Below, piece after piece: positions 1 to 7,811 of a DNA stretch of 13,156 nucleotides. A program made the position numbers and the translations under genes. Where the stretch lies: NCBI GenBank assembly GCA_002421845.1, contig DISL01000016.1, forward strand, positions 1-13,156, given 5' to 3'. Every line of letters starts with the position of its first letter. The first letter of the stretch is position 1. A model generated the notes under the pieces. That model did no database searches, was not told the origin of the DNA, and was given only the letters and a program-made list of their open reading frames with translations. This DNA comes from Epsilonproteobacteria bacterium UBA6211 (GTDB lineage Bacteria > Campylobacterota > Campylobacteria > Campylobacterales > Arcobacteraceae).

Positions 1-794
1 AACATAGCTTCAACTTGTTCTCTCTCGTTAGCTCTTAAAAGACCGTTATCAACAAACACAGGTATTAGTTGGTCTCCAATAGCTTCTGCTAGAAGTGTTG
101 CGACAACAGAGCTATCAACTCCGCCGCTAACACCGCATAATACTTTATCAGTTCCTACTTTTGCTTTTATTTTTGCAATTTGTTCTTTGGCAAAATTACC
201 CATATTCCAAGTACTTTCGCAACCGCAAATATATTTTGCAAAGTTTTTAAGAAGTTTTGAACCCTCTACGCTATGATAAACTTCCGGGTGGAATTGGAAT
301 GCAAATATATTTTTATCCATATTAGCAATCGCTGCATAAGGAGAATTGTCACTGTAAGCTATTTTTGTAAATCCAGTAGGTAACACATCTACCCTATCGC
401 CATGACTCATCCAAACTATTTGACCATCCGTAGTATCTTTAAATATAGGGCAATTTCCTTCAAAATTAAGTTTTGCTTTACCGTATTCATGATGGTCTGC
501 TGCTACAACACTTCCTCCTAGCATATGAGAAATAAGTTGCATACCGTAACAAATACCAAGCATTGGTAATCCAAGATTGAAGATTTCCATATCAATATGA
601 TATGCATCTTTTGCATAAACAGAAGCTGGTCCTCCTGAAAGGATAATACCTTTTGGCGTTCTTGCTTTGATTTTATCAATACTTTCACTATATGGTACTA
701 TTTCACTATATACTCCGTTTTCTCTAAGCTTTCTAGCTATTAATTGTGTATATTGTGATCCAAAATCTAAAACTAAAATTGGTACGTGATTCAT
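1..794 (-). CDS. guaA: GMP synthase (glutamine-hydrolysing), N-terminal part, cut by window edge
   Basis: Converts XMP to GMP using ATP and glutamine, the last step of de novo GMP synthesis in the cytosol. The visible 264 residues begin [20 protein letters not shown]. They hold the complete class I glutamine amidotransferase domain, with the triad Cys82 (GICYGM), His169 and Glu171 (FQFHPEV). The start of the ATP pyrophosphatase domain follows, with its P-loop motif SGGVDS near residue 220. The C-terminal part lies beyond base 1. The ATG at 794 overlaps the nadB stop as ATGA and is preceded at the right distance by AAAGGA inside the nadB end, so guaA is last in an operon with the LptM-like gene and nadB, probably translationally coupled. 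The family assignment is secure from the motifs. Confidence 0.97.
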   Translation of the reverse strand, partial: MNHVPILVLDFGSQYTQLIARKLRENGVYSEIVPYSESIDKIKARTPKGIILSGGPASVYAKDAYHIDMEIFNLGLPMLGICYGMQLISHMLGGSVVAADHHEYGKAKLNFEGNCPIFKDTTDGQIVWMSHGDRVDVLPTGFTKIAYSDNSPYAAIANMDKNIFAFQFHPEVYHSVEGSKLLKNFAKYICGCESTWNMGNFAKEQIAKIKAKVGTDKVLCGVSGGVDSSVVATLLAEAIGDQLIPVFVDNGLLRANEREQVEAM

Positions 795-2248
795 TCTTTT
801 CCTTTTGATATAATATAGTGAGCCCCTAAAGATTCTTTTCTTTTTAAAGATGCTTCTAAAATTGATTTTGCCGTTAAAAGTCTTAAATAAAGCAATCTAC
901 CTATGTCGCAAGACAAATAGTAATTCACTTTATCAAGCGCTATCTGAAGATTTTCTTCTGTTCTTATGATAGCAGCATTTTTCCACATAAGTTCTCTTAA
1001 TTCATTTTTTATAGCCTTATCGGAAGGTTTTTGCAATGTATAGTGTTTAATAAGAGATTTATACCGTACCGGATCAATTTTAAAATCATTTTTCATTGCA
1101 TCCATCACAGCTATTTTAGAAAACACCAATCCTTCCAATAATGAATTAGAAGCCAAACGATTAGCTCCGTGTACACCGGTACATGCTGCTTCACCTATGG
1201 CATAAAGGTTTTTCATCCCTTTTACTCTTGCATTAAGAGTAGTTTCTATACCACCCATAGAATAATGAAATGCCGGAGATATAGGAACTCTTTCAAAAGG
1301 TAGCTCAAAACCAAGCTCTTTTAAATTTTTATAGATGTTAGGAAATCTTTTTTTGAAAAAGTCTTTTTTAAAATTCTTAAATGATAAATAAACCTGTGAA
1401 CCTGTTTTGTGTGAATAATCAAAAATTGCACGACTAACAACATCTCTTGGAGCTAATTCACCGTCAGCATGGTATTCAAATAAAAATCTTTTACCGGCTT
1501 CATCTTCTATCTCTGCACCCTCACCTCTTAATGCCTCGGACAACAAAGGCTTTCTTGCAAAATTCGTATCGGTAAAAACCGTAGGATGAAATTGCATCAT
1601 TTCCATATCTTTTAGAGGCAACCCTTTTTCTATACATATTCCCTGAATATCGCCTGAAACAGTTGTAGAATTGGTATGATACTTATAAATAGAACCGATA
1701 CCTCCACTTGCTATAATCGTATTGTGTGCATAAACTACTCTTTGTTTTTCACCTGTTCTTATTACGGCTCCATAGCAAATATCATCTTGTATAAGCAAAT
1801 CTATAACTATAGATTCGGTTACCACTTCATGGGGACAAGTTCCAAGCAAGAAAATATGAAGCATTCTTCCGGTAGCATCACCGTCTGCATGAAGTATTCT
1901 ACTTCTGCTGTGAGCAGCCTCTTTTGTAAAAGCAAGTTCTCCTGCGTCATTTTTATCAAATTCAAAACCTTTTGATATTAAATCTTTAATGGTTTCTAAA
2001 GATGTTTTACTTAACTTTTCAACAGCTTCAACGTCATTTAGTTTTGCTCCTGCTTCTATGGTATCGCTTATATGTGACGGTATGTCATTTTCATCAACCG
2101 CAGTTGCTACACCGCCTTGTGCCCAAAAAGTATTACATTCCCAAGGTGCTTTTTTGCATACAAGTAAAACTTTTTTATTTTCCGGAATATAATTTGCAGC
2201 ACTAAGCCCAGCTACCCCTGTACCTATAATGATATAGTCATAAATCAT
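791..2248 (-). CDS. nadB: L-aspartate oxidase
   Basis: Flavoenzyme oxidising L-aspartate to iminoaspartate, which quinolinate synthase NadA uses in de novo NAD synthesis. The 485-residue protein has an N-terminal FAD dinucleotide-binding motif (GTGVAG, 9-14), the family block [18 protein letters not shown] (110-127), QFHPT (219-223), LRGEGA with Arg241, RDVVSRA (268-274), HYSMGGI (328-334) and [21 protein letters not shown] (352-372). The last block is typical of L-aspartate oxidase as opposed to the succinate dehydrogenase or fumarate reductase flavoproteins of the same superfamily. It is somewhat shorter than E. coli NadB (about 540 residues), mainly in the C-terminal helical region. The ATG at 2248 overlaps the TGA of the upstream micro-lipoprotein (ATGA), and its own TGA overlaps the guaA start. 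No nadA or nadC lies in the window. Confidence 0.96.
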   Translation of the reverse strand: MIYDYIIIGTGVAGLSAANYIPENKKVLLVCKKAPWECNTFWAQGGVATAVDENDIPSHISDTIEAGAKLNDVEAVEKLSKTSLETIKDLISKGFEFDKNDAGELAFTKEAAHSRSRILHADGDATGRMLHIFLLGTCPHEVVTESIVIDLLIQDDICYGAVIRTGEKQRVVYAHNTIIASGGIGSIYKYHTNSTTVSGDIQGICIEKGLPLKDMEMMQFHPTVFTDTNFARKPLLSEALRGEGAEIEDEAGKRFLFEYHADGELAPRDVVSRAIFDYSHKTGSQVYLSFKNFKKDFFKKRFPNIYKNLKELGFELPFERVPISPAFHYSMGGIETTLNARVKGMKNLYAIGEAACTGVHGANRLASNSLLEGLVFSKIAVMDAMKNDFKIDPVRYKSLIKHYTLQKPSDKAIKNELRELMWKNAAIIRTEENLQIALDKVNYYLSCDIGRLLYLRLLTAKSILEASLKRKESLGAHYIISKGKE

Positions 2249-2358
2249 TTATTTTCACTTTTTTCTACATATTTTGGAGGAGCTTTATATCCGCAACCGG
2301 ATAAAAAAGTAGCAGACACTAAACATATACAAAAATATAAAATACTCTTTTTAATCAA
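2245..2358 (-). CDS. LptM/YifL-like micro-lipoprotein, 37 aa, TTG start
   Basis: A short gene read by hand: a TTG-initiated, 37-residue product with a basic start (IKKS), a hydrophobic segment (about residues 6-19) and the lipobox LSGC with Cys22, followed by [16 protein letters not shown] lipobox directly followed by Gly-x-Lys-x-Pro-Pro is the signature of the LptM (YifL) family, small outer-membrane lipoproteins that assist maturation of the LPS translocon LptD/LptE. The start must be the TTG at 2358, because an in-frame TGA lies two codons upstream and no ATG follows in frame. Its TGA overlaps the nadB ATG by 4 nt, so it is the first gene of the nadB-guaA operon. The LptM assignment rests on the short motif alone; the lipoprotein call is firmer. 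Confidence 0.8.
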   Translation of the reverse strand: MIKKSILYFCICLVSATFLSGCGYKAPPKYVEKSENK

Positions 2359-2529
2359 GAATCAAACCCCGTTTCTTTATTTATTAATGTTCAAAATTTT
2401 ACCCAATTAAAACTTATACCTAATTAAATTGAATTTTTACACATTTTCTATTACTTTTAACAATTATCTATTGAATTAAAAATAGTTTTAAACAAAAATT
2501 GAATACAATATTAAAAAAAAGGATTGACA
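2359..2529. promoter_or_regulatory. Divergent intergenic region with candidate promoters for both flanking operons
   Basis: This AT-rich spacer of 171 bases separates the leftward LptM-like/nadB/guaA operon from the rightward glycine-zipper gene. Rightward, TACAAT at 2504-2509 is a reasonable -10 box, giving a leader of about 14 nt before the ATG at 2530. Leftward, TAAAAT (minus strand, 2401-2396, preceded by GGG) is the best -10 candidate. The heptamer ATTGAAT occurs three times (2428, 2470, 2498), with no function I can assign. No small ORF with a ribosome binding site was found here apart from the lipoprotein. Confidence 0.4.
2519..2523 (+). promoter_or_regulatory. Ribosome binding site deciding the glycine-zipper gene start
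   Basis: AAGGA lies six bases before the ATG at 2530. It excludes the in-frame TTG at 2524, which would follow the site with no spacer. Confidence 0.7.
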
Positions 2530-3051
2530 ATGGTTTCATTAACAAGAAAAGCTTTAACTTTGGCAATTTGTACTTTAGGTGCTGTATCATCAGCTAGTGC
2601 TGAATCTATAAATGTAAAAGTTACGGAACAAACTGCTATCACAAAACCTTTTACCACAAAAGTAAAAACCGGTGAGAAATGTTATGAAGATACGGTTGAA
2701 GTTCTTGTAAACTGCGGTAACTCTGATACCAATAGTATCGGTATAGATACGTTAGTAGGTGCTACTTTAGGTGTTATCGTTGGAAATCAAATAGGTAAAG
2801 GTAGTGGCAATGATGCTGCTAAAATTATAGGTGGATTAGGCGGTGGATACATTGCCAACCAACAAAGAAACAATAAACAGTGTAAAACATACAATCAAGT
2901 AACAAAATGTGAACCTGTTTACGAGTATGTTACTGAAGATAAAGTTGTTGGATATAGAAACTGTGCTATGTATAACGGGCAAAAAATATGCAAAGAAAGT
3001 ACACAGCCGCTAGATTATCTAACAATCACACAGACTGTAACAGTTCATTAA
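2530..3051 (+). CDS. Exported glycine-zipper (Rickettsia 17 kDa antigen-like) protein
   Basis: A 173-residue secreted protein. Residues 1-24 form a signal peptide (MVSLTRKALTLAICTLGAVS, then SASA, cut before Glu25). There is no lipobox, unlike SlyB or the 17 kDa antigen. Residues about 71-110 are the glycine-zipper 2TM segment (GATLGVIVGNQIGKG ... IIGGLGGGYIAN), which in this family packs as paired helices in or near the outer membrane. The C-terminal part (VVGYRNCAMYNGQKIC ... TQTVTV) matches the usual beta-like tail. The mature form has six cysteines (51, 62, 118, 127, 145, 154), enough for three disulfides. I chose the ATG at 2530: AAGGA at 2519-2523 is six bases upstream, whereas the TTG at 2524 abuts that site. 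It may share a transcript with the aminotransferase 31 bases downstream. Its exact function is unknown. Confidence 0.85.
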   Translation: MVSLTRKALTLAICTLGAVSSASAESINVKVTEQTAITKPFTTKVKTGEKCYEDTVEVLVNCGNSDTNSIGIDTLVGATLGVIVGNQIGKGSGNDAAKIIGGLGGGYIANQQRNNKQCKTYNQVTKCEPVYEYVTEDKVVGYRNCAMYNGQKICKESTQPLDYLTITQTVTVH

Positions 3052-3082
3052 TTTTAAATTTTAAAAAAAGGTAATAAAAAGT

Positions 3083-4255
3083 ATGGTATTGTCAAAAAGA
3101 GTAAATGTTTTGTCCGAGTCTATGACTATTGCTATTTCTACATTAGCAAGGGATTTGAAAGCTAGTGGTAAAGATGTTCTTAGTTTTTCAGCTGGTGAGC
3201 CTGATTTTGATACTCCTCAAAAAATTAAAGACACGGCAATAGAGGCTTTAAATAAAGGTATTACAAAATATACTGCTGTTGAAGGTACGATTGAGTGCAG
3301 AAGAGCAGTTGCGAACAAACTAAAAAGAGAGAATGGCTTAGATTATGCACCAAGTGATGTTGTTATCAATGTTGGAGCTAAACATTCGTTATTTAACTTG
3401 TTTCAAGCTGTTATAGAAGAAGGTGACGAAGTTATTATCCCTGCTCCATATTGGGTTACATATCCTGAACTTGTACTTTATAGCGGGGGAAAACCTGTAT
3501 TTATAGAGACAAATGATGCAAGTAGTTTCAAAATGACTGCAAAACAATTAAGTGATGCAATAACTCCTAAAACAAAAATGGTTGTTATTACAAGCCCTTC
3601 AAATCCAACAGGTGCCGTTTATACAAAAGCTGAATTAGAAGAGATTGCAGAAGTTCTAAAAGGGACAAATATAATAGTTGCAAGTGATGAAATGTATGAA
3701 AAACTTTTATATGACGGAAGTACTTTTACGGCAACAGCTAGTATCAGTAAAGATATGTATGATAGAACGGTAACTATAAACGGTCTTAGCAAAAGTGTTG
3801 CTATGACGGGATGGAGATTTGGATATCTTGCATCTGCTAATAAAGAGCTTATAAACGCTATAAACAAACTTCAAAGTCAAAGTACGTCAAATATTAACTC
3901 TATTACGCAATATGCTGCTATCACTGCATTAAACGGTGATGTGGACGATGAAATAGAGTCTATGAGAGTTGAGTTTGAAAAAAGAAGAAACCTTGCTTGT
4001 GATTTACTAAATAAAATCGAAGGATTAAGCGTAGTAAAACCAAGCGGTGCATTTTATCTTTTTGTAAATATCAAAAAAGTAGAAAACGATAGTATGAAGT
4101 TTTGTAAAGAATTATTAGAAGAAGTTGGGGTTGCGGTTGTACCTGGGCTAGGTTTTGGAATGGACGGATATTTTAGATTATCTTTTGCAACAGATGAAAA
4201 AACCATTATTGACGGTATAGGTAGAATCGAGAAATTTGTAAAGTCAAGAATTTAA
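3083..4255 (+). CDS. aspC: Aspartate aminotransferase (class I, subgroup Ib type)
   Basis: PLP enzyme interconverting aspartate plus 2-oxoglutarate with oxaloacetate plus glutamate. The 390-residue chain has the full class I fold signature: SAGEPDFDTP (36-45), NVGAKHSLFN (96-105), PAPYWVTYP with Trp124, SPSNPTG with Asn174, SDEMYEKLLYDG with Asp202 (pyridine nitrogen) and Tyr205, NGLSKSVAMTGWRFGY with Schiff-base Lys237 and Arg245 (phosphate), and YFRLSFA with Arg365 (substrate carboxylate). The length and the GEPDFDTP/LSKSVAMTGWR pattern fit the bacterial Ib aminotransferases, some of which also accept prephenate; specificity cannot be fixed from sequence. AAAAAAAGG at 3063-3071 is the ribosome binding site, 11 bases before the ATG. 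A strong hairpin terminator follows at 4273. Aspartate from this enzyme would feed NadB and lysine synthesis, both encoded nearby. Confidence 0.93.
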   Translation: MVLSKRVNVLSESMTIAISTLARDLKASGKDVLSFSAGEPDFDTPQKIKDTAIEALNKGITKYTAVEGTIECRRAVANKLKRENGLDYAPSDVVINVGAKHSLFNLFQAVIEEGDEVIIPAPYWVTYPELVLYSGGKPVFIETNDASSFKMTAKQLSDAITPKTKMVVITSPSNPTGAVYTKAELEEIAEVLKGTNIIVASDEMYEKLLYDGSTFTATASISKDMYDRTVTINGLSKSVAMTGWRFGYLASANKELINAINKLQSQSTSNINSITQYAAITALNGDVDDEIESMRVEFEKRRNLACDLLNKIEGLSVVKPSGAFYLFVNIKKVENDSMKFCKELLEEVGVAVVPGLGFGMDGYFRLSFATDEKTIIDGIGRIEKFVKSRI

Positions 4256-4272
4256 TTTCTTCACTTTATACT

Positions 4273-4308
4273 AAAAAAGGCTTCAGGTTTTTCCTGAAGC
4301 CTTTTTTT
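4273..4308. terminator. Bidirectional rho-independent terminator between aspC and dapD
   Basis: A perfect inverted repeat, with arms 4273-4287 and 4293-4308 and core GGCTTCAGG / CCTGAAGCC, encloses a loop of five T. An A-run before the stem and a T-run after it let it end transcription from both sides. It lies between the converging stops of aspC (4255) and dapD (4323). Confidence 0.95.
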
Positions 4309-4322
4309 ATGGAAGTTTTTTA

Positions 4323-5510
4323 TTAGTGAAGAGCACTATTTAGTTTTACCTCTTTTGTACTTCTTCTTGCCACAACTTGACCGTTTGTAGAATCAACTCT
4401 ATAATGAATCCCGTTTAATCCTGCAAGTTCACTACCTTTTGAAGTGTTTTTGATAGTTACTTCAGGATTTACATCTTTAATTTTAGCTATTTGGTCATCA
4501 CTAATATATACTTTAGTTCCTGCAAGTATCGCTACACCTGCATCAATAATACATCCATCACCAAGAGGTATTCCTGTTACGCTATTTGCTCCAAGAAGAC
4601 AGTTTTCACCTATTGTTATAGGATTTCCATCTGTTCCGCTCAATACTCCAAGTATCGAAGCTCCACCGCCTACATCACTTCCGCTTCCTACTACTGCACT
4701 TGAGCTTATTCTACCCTCTACCATAACAGGTCCAAGAGTTCCTGCATTAAAGTTTACATAAGAAGCTCCAGGCATGATAGTAGTTCCTGCAGCTAATTGT
4801 GCTCCGAATCTTACTTTTGAAGAATCAAGAACTCTTGTATTGTTTTCAGGTATAACATGAGATAAAAATCTAGGGAATTTATCAACCATATCTATCACCG
4901 GATATTTACCGCTTAGCTTAAGTGCGATTTCATTTGCTCTTAAAAAGTCAAGCTCTATAGGATTATTTCCAACCCATGCAACATTTTCCAGTTTACCGAA
5001 AGCTCCATTTAAATTTAAGCTTCTAAGCGGAGCTTTTTTAAGACTTAATGCATAAAGTTTTAGATATACGGCTTCTACGCTTTGCGGTGTACTATCTTCG
5101 AATAAAAATACAACTTTAAAATCTTCAGCCCCAAGTCCAAGGTCTCTTGGAAGTGTAGATAACTGAGATACTAATTGAACATTTTTATGTGCATCACCTT
5201 TTGCTTCAGGTATAAAAGGTCTAAATGACTCTATACAATTAGTCAAAAACTCATCGCTAATATTAAATATTTGCTCACTTTGTGTTGTGTCCACATTTTG
5301 ACCGCTTTGCATAATTGCATCCATAAAAATAGCCGCGCTTCCAAAGTTTTCATTCCAGTTTACCACAGGATAAGTTGCCTGAAGTATTTTACTAGGATTT
5401 AGTTGACCTCTACTTACCCTTGCGATACCGAAACCTACAGGATTTTTATACCAACTTTGAGCTTGTATTGATTCAACTTTTGCTTTAAATTCTTCTTTTG
5501 TAAATATCAT
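4323..5510 (-). CDS. dapD: Tetrahydrodipicolinate N-succinyltransferase (long, M. tuberculosis-like type)
   Basis: Transfers succinyl from succinyl-CoA to tetrahydrodipicolinate in the succinylase branch to meso-diaminopimelate and lysine, in the cytosol. The 395-residue chain has an N-terminal and a middle domain (about 1-225) and then a left-handed parallel beta-helix of hexapeptide repeats (about 228-335). The block MVEGRISSSAVVGSGSDVGG (263-282), followed by GASILGVLSG, is the signature of the DapD form studied in Mycobacterium, with its Glu in VEGRIS as the proposed catalytic residue (Glu265 here). This is not the shorter E. coli form. The ATG at 5510 overlaps the preceding gene's TGA (ATGA), and GAGGAG sits just upstream. 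The operon ends at the shared terminator at 4273-4308. Confidence 0.95.
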   Translation of the reverse strand: MIFTKEEFKAKVESIQAQSWYKNPVGFGIARVSRGQLNPSKILQATYPVVNWNENFGSAAIFMDAIMQSGQNVDTTQSEQIFNISDEFLTNCIESFRPFIPEAKGDAHKNVQLVSQLSTLPRDLGLGAEDFKVVFLFEDSTPQSVEAVYLKLYALSLKKAPLRSLNLNGAFGKLENVAWVGNNPIELDFLRANEIALKLSGKYPVIDMVDKFPRFLSHVIPENNTRVLDSSKVRFGAQLAAGTTIMPGASYVNFNAGTLGPVMVEGRISSSAVVGSGSDVGGGASILGVLSGTDGNPITIGENCLLGANSVTGIPLGDGCIIDAGVAILAGTKVYISDDQIAKIKDVNPEVTIKNTSKGSELAGLNGIHYRVDSTNGQVVARRSTKEVKLNSALH

Positions 5511-6112
5511 TTAATCTCCTCTAAATTCATTTGTGTGGTTAAGTTTTGAATAAACTCTTCTATCTCTTCATCACTCATTGAGCCATCAAGAGCATTTTCT
5601 TTTACATCGCCTTCATAAACTTTGTTTATTATTCCATCTGATGAAAGATTAAACACAACAAAATGTGTCTTCGTATCATTTGTTATATTTAGTAAATGTT
5701 TAAAAACACCATCTTCATCATAAACCATAATCATACCAGAATTTTGATTAAGCTCTTCCATTTTAGAGTTAATCACCCACTTTTTAATAAACCATGGAGC
5801 AGCCGATATATTGGCTACTAGAATAGGATTTATAGTTTCATCGAAATTAGCATATTTTTTTAAATCTTTCATAACCGCTATCGAATCATGATTGACTACA
5901 AAAACTAAATTTTGCATATTGTTTTTAAAAATATCATTTTGTGATACCATATCTTTTGCACCGACTACTTTTACATACTCGGGAAAACTACCAAGAGTTA
6001 TATCTTGTATATCATTTACCGTTTTTTTTGGTTGTTCCGGAGCTGTTACATAGGTAATTATACCCAAGCCCACAATAGTCAAGAAAACTATTTTTAACAA
6101 ATTCGTATTCAT
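5507..6112 (-). CDS. Membrane-anchored protein of unknown function (201 aa), possibly thioredoxin-like fold
   Basis: I do not recognise a named family. Residues about 5-24 (LLKIVFLTIVGLGIITYVTA) form one membrane segment or uncleaved signal anchor, followed by a Pro/Lys linker. The rest should face the periplasm. The alternation of hydrophobic strands and helices (NLVFVVN, HDSIAVMKDLKKYA, NPILVANISA, SGMIMVYDEDG, THFVVFNLSSDGII) resembles a thioredoxin-like fold, but there is no cysteine at all, so no CxxC redox site. The tail is acidic (DGSMSDEEIEEF). I chose the ATG at 6112 over the in-frame GTG at 6124: AAGGTGG (6127-6121) is well spaced for 6112 and contains the GTG, and 6112 gives the same ATGA overlap with the upstream stop that its neighbours show. 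It lies between mnmC2-like and dapD in one operon. Confidence 0.75.
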   Translation of the reverse strand: MNTNLLKIVFLTIVGLGIITYVTAPEQPKKTVNDIQDITLGSFPEYVKVVGAKDMVSQNDIFKNNMQNLVFVVNHDSIAVMKDLKKYANFDETINPILVANISAAPWFIKKWVINSKMEELNQNSGMIMVYDEDGVFKHLLNITNDTKTHFVVFNLSSDGIINKVYEGDVKENALDGSMSDEEIEEFIQNLTTQMNLEEIK

Positions 6113-7263
6113 TTTTTTACCCACCTTTTAAATAATCTTTCACTTTTTATATCTTCTTCCAACTCTTTGCCACCGATTATATGCTCCACAAGCTGTTTGG
6201 CAAGATAAGGGCTTAAAACAAACCCTCTTCCGCCTACACCGTTTAATACAAAAAGATTCTTATGTCTAGTAAACCTATTTGACGGTACATACGTTCCGTT
6301 TTTTAGATACGAAAATTCTTTTAAAGTCAAAGTATCATCAACCAAATCACCTATTACCGGAAAATAATCATGGCTTGATGCTCTAGCTCCACCGTATGCC
6401 TCAATGACTTCCAAATCATCAAGTTTTATAATATCATTTGCCATTGCAAGTAGCTTTTGTGTATCTTCTTTACAACCTGTAGGGCAATGATTACAAGTTG
6501 AGAAATTAGGAAATACAAAAGTATTGTCACACTTTTTTTCCAATACTAACCTATGATGTGTTGCCCCTATAGAGATAAGATACGGTTTTTTTGTATCATT
6601 ATCATAGGTATTATCCAAACTAAGAGATACTGAACACTCTTTATGATAGTTATGTGTTAGCTTTTTGGAGCTTTTGCATACTATTCTTTGTCCCCAAACA
6701 GGACGTATTTGAACATAACTAGGCAAGAAATCCACATAAGCACCCGTACACAAAATCAAATTTTTTGTTTTGATTTTATCATTTATGTACCATAAATTGT
6801 CGGCAAATTTTATCTTATCAACATTAAAACCAAGTAGTTTATTGATATTTGTTGTTAGATTTAAGCATAATTTTGTAGAGTTTATCAATGAACCTATGGG
6901 AAAAAAATATCCATTATCATTGATGGTAAATTCAAAATCATGGTCGTATGTTTTAAACTTTTCCCTATCATCTTCATTTTTGGGTATTCTTAATACCCCA
7001 TTATTAATTATACAATCACTAAAATTATCCTTATAAAACTGTGTTGAAAATTTCAAAGCTTTCGTTACCAAGTCTTTAAATGAATTGTTTTTACCAAGCA
7101 AAGGAGACAAAAAAGCACCGGCTGCTCCACTTGCACCTCCTGCAACAGAGTCGTTTTTATCAATCAACAGTATATTGTTTGTATGTCTGCTCAAAAAATA
7201 AGCCGTCGAGCACCCAGCAATCCCTGCACCTATAATCACATAGTCATAAATTTTATTTTCCAT
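6109..7263 (-). CDS. MnmC C-terminal-domain-like FAD oxidoreductase (stand-alone MnmC2)
   Basis: DAO-family flavoprotein of 384 residues. The FAD-binding motif GAGIAG (12-17) is followed by GGASGAAGAFLSPLLGK (42-58), VWGQRIV (189-195), GGARASSHDYFPVIGD (291-306) and NGVGGRGFVLSPYLAKQLVE (341-360). These blocks parallel the FAD domain of E. coli MnmC, which removes the carboxymethyl group from cmnm5s2U at tRNA wobble U34. The N-terminal methyltransferase half (MnmD) of the fused E. coli protein is absent, so this would be a stand-alone MnmC2. A cluster CNHCPTGC (Cys257, 260, 264) sits between the substrate-facing strands and is not part of the motif set I know. The ATG at 7263 has only a weak ribosome binding site. 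It is first in the operon with the anchored protein and dapD. A glycine-oxidase-like role is the main alternative. Confidence 0.8.
   Translation of the reverse strand: MENKIYDYVIIGAGIAGCSTAYFLSRHTNNILLIDKNDSVAGGASGAAGAFLSPLLGKNNSFKDLVTKALKFSTQFYKDNFSDCIINNGVLRIPKNEDDREKFKTYDHDFEFTINDNGYFFPIGSLINSTKLCLNLTTNINKLLGFNVDKIKFADNLWYINDKIKTKNLILCTGAYVDFLPSYVQIRPVWGQRIVCKSSKKLTHNYHKECSVSLSLDNTYDNDTKKPYLISIGATHHRLVLEKKCDNTFVFPNFSTCNHCPTGCKEDTQKLLAMANDIIKLDDLEVIEAYGGARASSHDYFPVIGDLVDDTLTLKEFSYLKNGTYVPSNRFTRHKNLFVLNGVGGRGFVLSPYLAKQLVEHIIGGKELEEDIKSERLFKRWVKK
6121..6127 (-). promoter_or_regulatory. Ribosome binding site deciding the start of the anchored protein
   Basis: On the minus strand AAGGTGG lies eight bases before the ATG at 6112. 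The alternative in-frame GTG at 6124-6122 is part of this site itself, so it is unlikely to be the start. Confidence 0.65.
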
Positions 7264-7290
7264 ATTCTACTTTTCAATTCAAATTGATAT

Positions 7291-7316
7291 AAGCTTATTT
7301 TAGCTAAAATCAGCTT
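7291..7316. promoter_or_regulatory. Palindrome with back-to-back -10 boxes between mnmC2-like and mobB genes
   Basis: The two operons diverge from a 54-base gap. Its centre is the perfect 14-nt palindrome ATTTTAGCTAAAAT (7297-7310), extended on both sides by AAGCT/AGCTT to a 26-nt inverted repeat with one mismatched pair. Each arm supplies a TAAAAT box: 7305-7310 reading right and 7302-7297 reading left. If the rightward box is used, the mobB transcript starts only a few bases before its ATG, which fits the lack of a visible ribosome binding site there. Confidence 0.5.
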
Positions 7317-7317
7317 T

Positions 7318-7809
7318 ATGAAAAGATTAGCAATAGCATTTACGGGACCGTCAAATAGCGGTAAAACTACATTAATAGTAAAAGTTGCCAATATCCTACA
7401 AGATAGGGGCTTTAAGGTAGCTATAATAAAGCACGACCCAAAAGACAAAGCATCTTTTGATAAAGAGGGGAAAGACAGTTTTAAATTCTCACAAACGGGT
7501 GCAGACGTAGCCGTAGTGTCTCCAAATAAGACAACTTATTTCAAGAAGTCAACGTCGAGTATAGATGATATGATTAAAATGTTTGTAGATTTTGATTATT
7601 TGCTTGTTGAGGGTCTAAAAACTCTTGATTTGCCTAGAATTGCAATATTTAGAGACAGACTTGATGAGAATTATTACGAAGTGACTGATATTATAGCGTG
7701 TGATGACACGATAGATAAAAATTTAATACCCTCAAATATGGGAAGTTTAGATTTAAATAATCCTGAATTTGTCATAGAATGGATAGATAAAAATGCAAAA
7801 AGAGTTTAA
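7318..7809 (+). CDS. mobB: Molybdopterin-guanine dinucleotide biosynthesis adaptor MobB
   Basis: A GTP-binding protein that assists MobA in attaching GMP to molybdopterin, needed for DMSO-reductase-family enzymes such as periplasmic nitrate reductase or formate dehydrogenase. The 163-residue chain opens with a P-loop, GPSNSGKTT (10-18), then [10 protein letters not shown] (34-43) and [19 protein letters not shown], the family pattern after the loop, with the DYLLVEGLK motif (about 94-102) as the Walker B region. This matches the usual MobB length. It is first in a tight operon: the fbp start follows two bases after its stop. No ribosome binding site is visible at the ATG, and the nearest promoter box is about eight bases upstream, so a leaderless or nearly leaderless transcript is possible. 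Confidence 0.92.
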   Translation: MKRLAIAFTGPSNSGKTTLIVKVANILQDRGFKVAIIKHDPKDKASFDKEGKDSFKFSQTGADVAVVSPNKTTYFKKSTSSIDDMIKMFVDFDYLLVEGLKTLDLPRIAIFRDRLDENYYEVTDIIACDDTIDKNLIPSNMGSLDLNNPEFVIEWIDKNAKRV

Positions 7810-7811
7810 TA

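Noticed and set aside
1676..2205. Three open frames on the plus strand inside nadB
   Set aside because: They lie antisense to a clear nadB, lack ribosome binding sites and recognisable domains, and contain low-complexity Ser/Leu-rich translations typical of shadow frames.
2428..2504. Three ATTGAAT copies as an operator array
   Set aside because: The spacing is uneven (42 and 28 bases), the word is AT-rich and not symmetric, and no regulator is linked to it.
2524..2529. TTG at 2524 as start of the glycine-zipper protein
   Set aside because: It directly follows AAGGA with no spacer; the ATG two codons later has ideal spacing.
4444..4761. Plus-strand open frames opposite dapD
   Set aside because: They are reverse translations of the hexapeptide-repeat region, which leaves long stop-free antisense frames.
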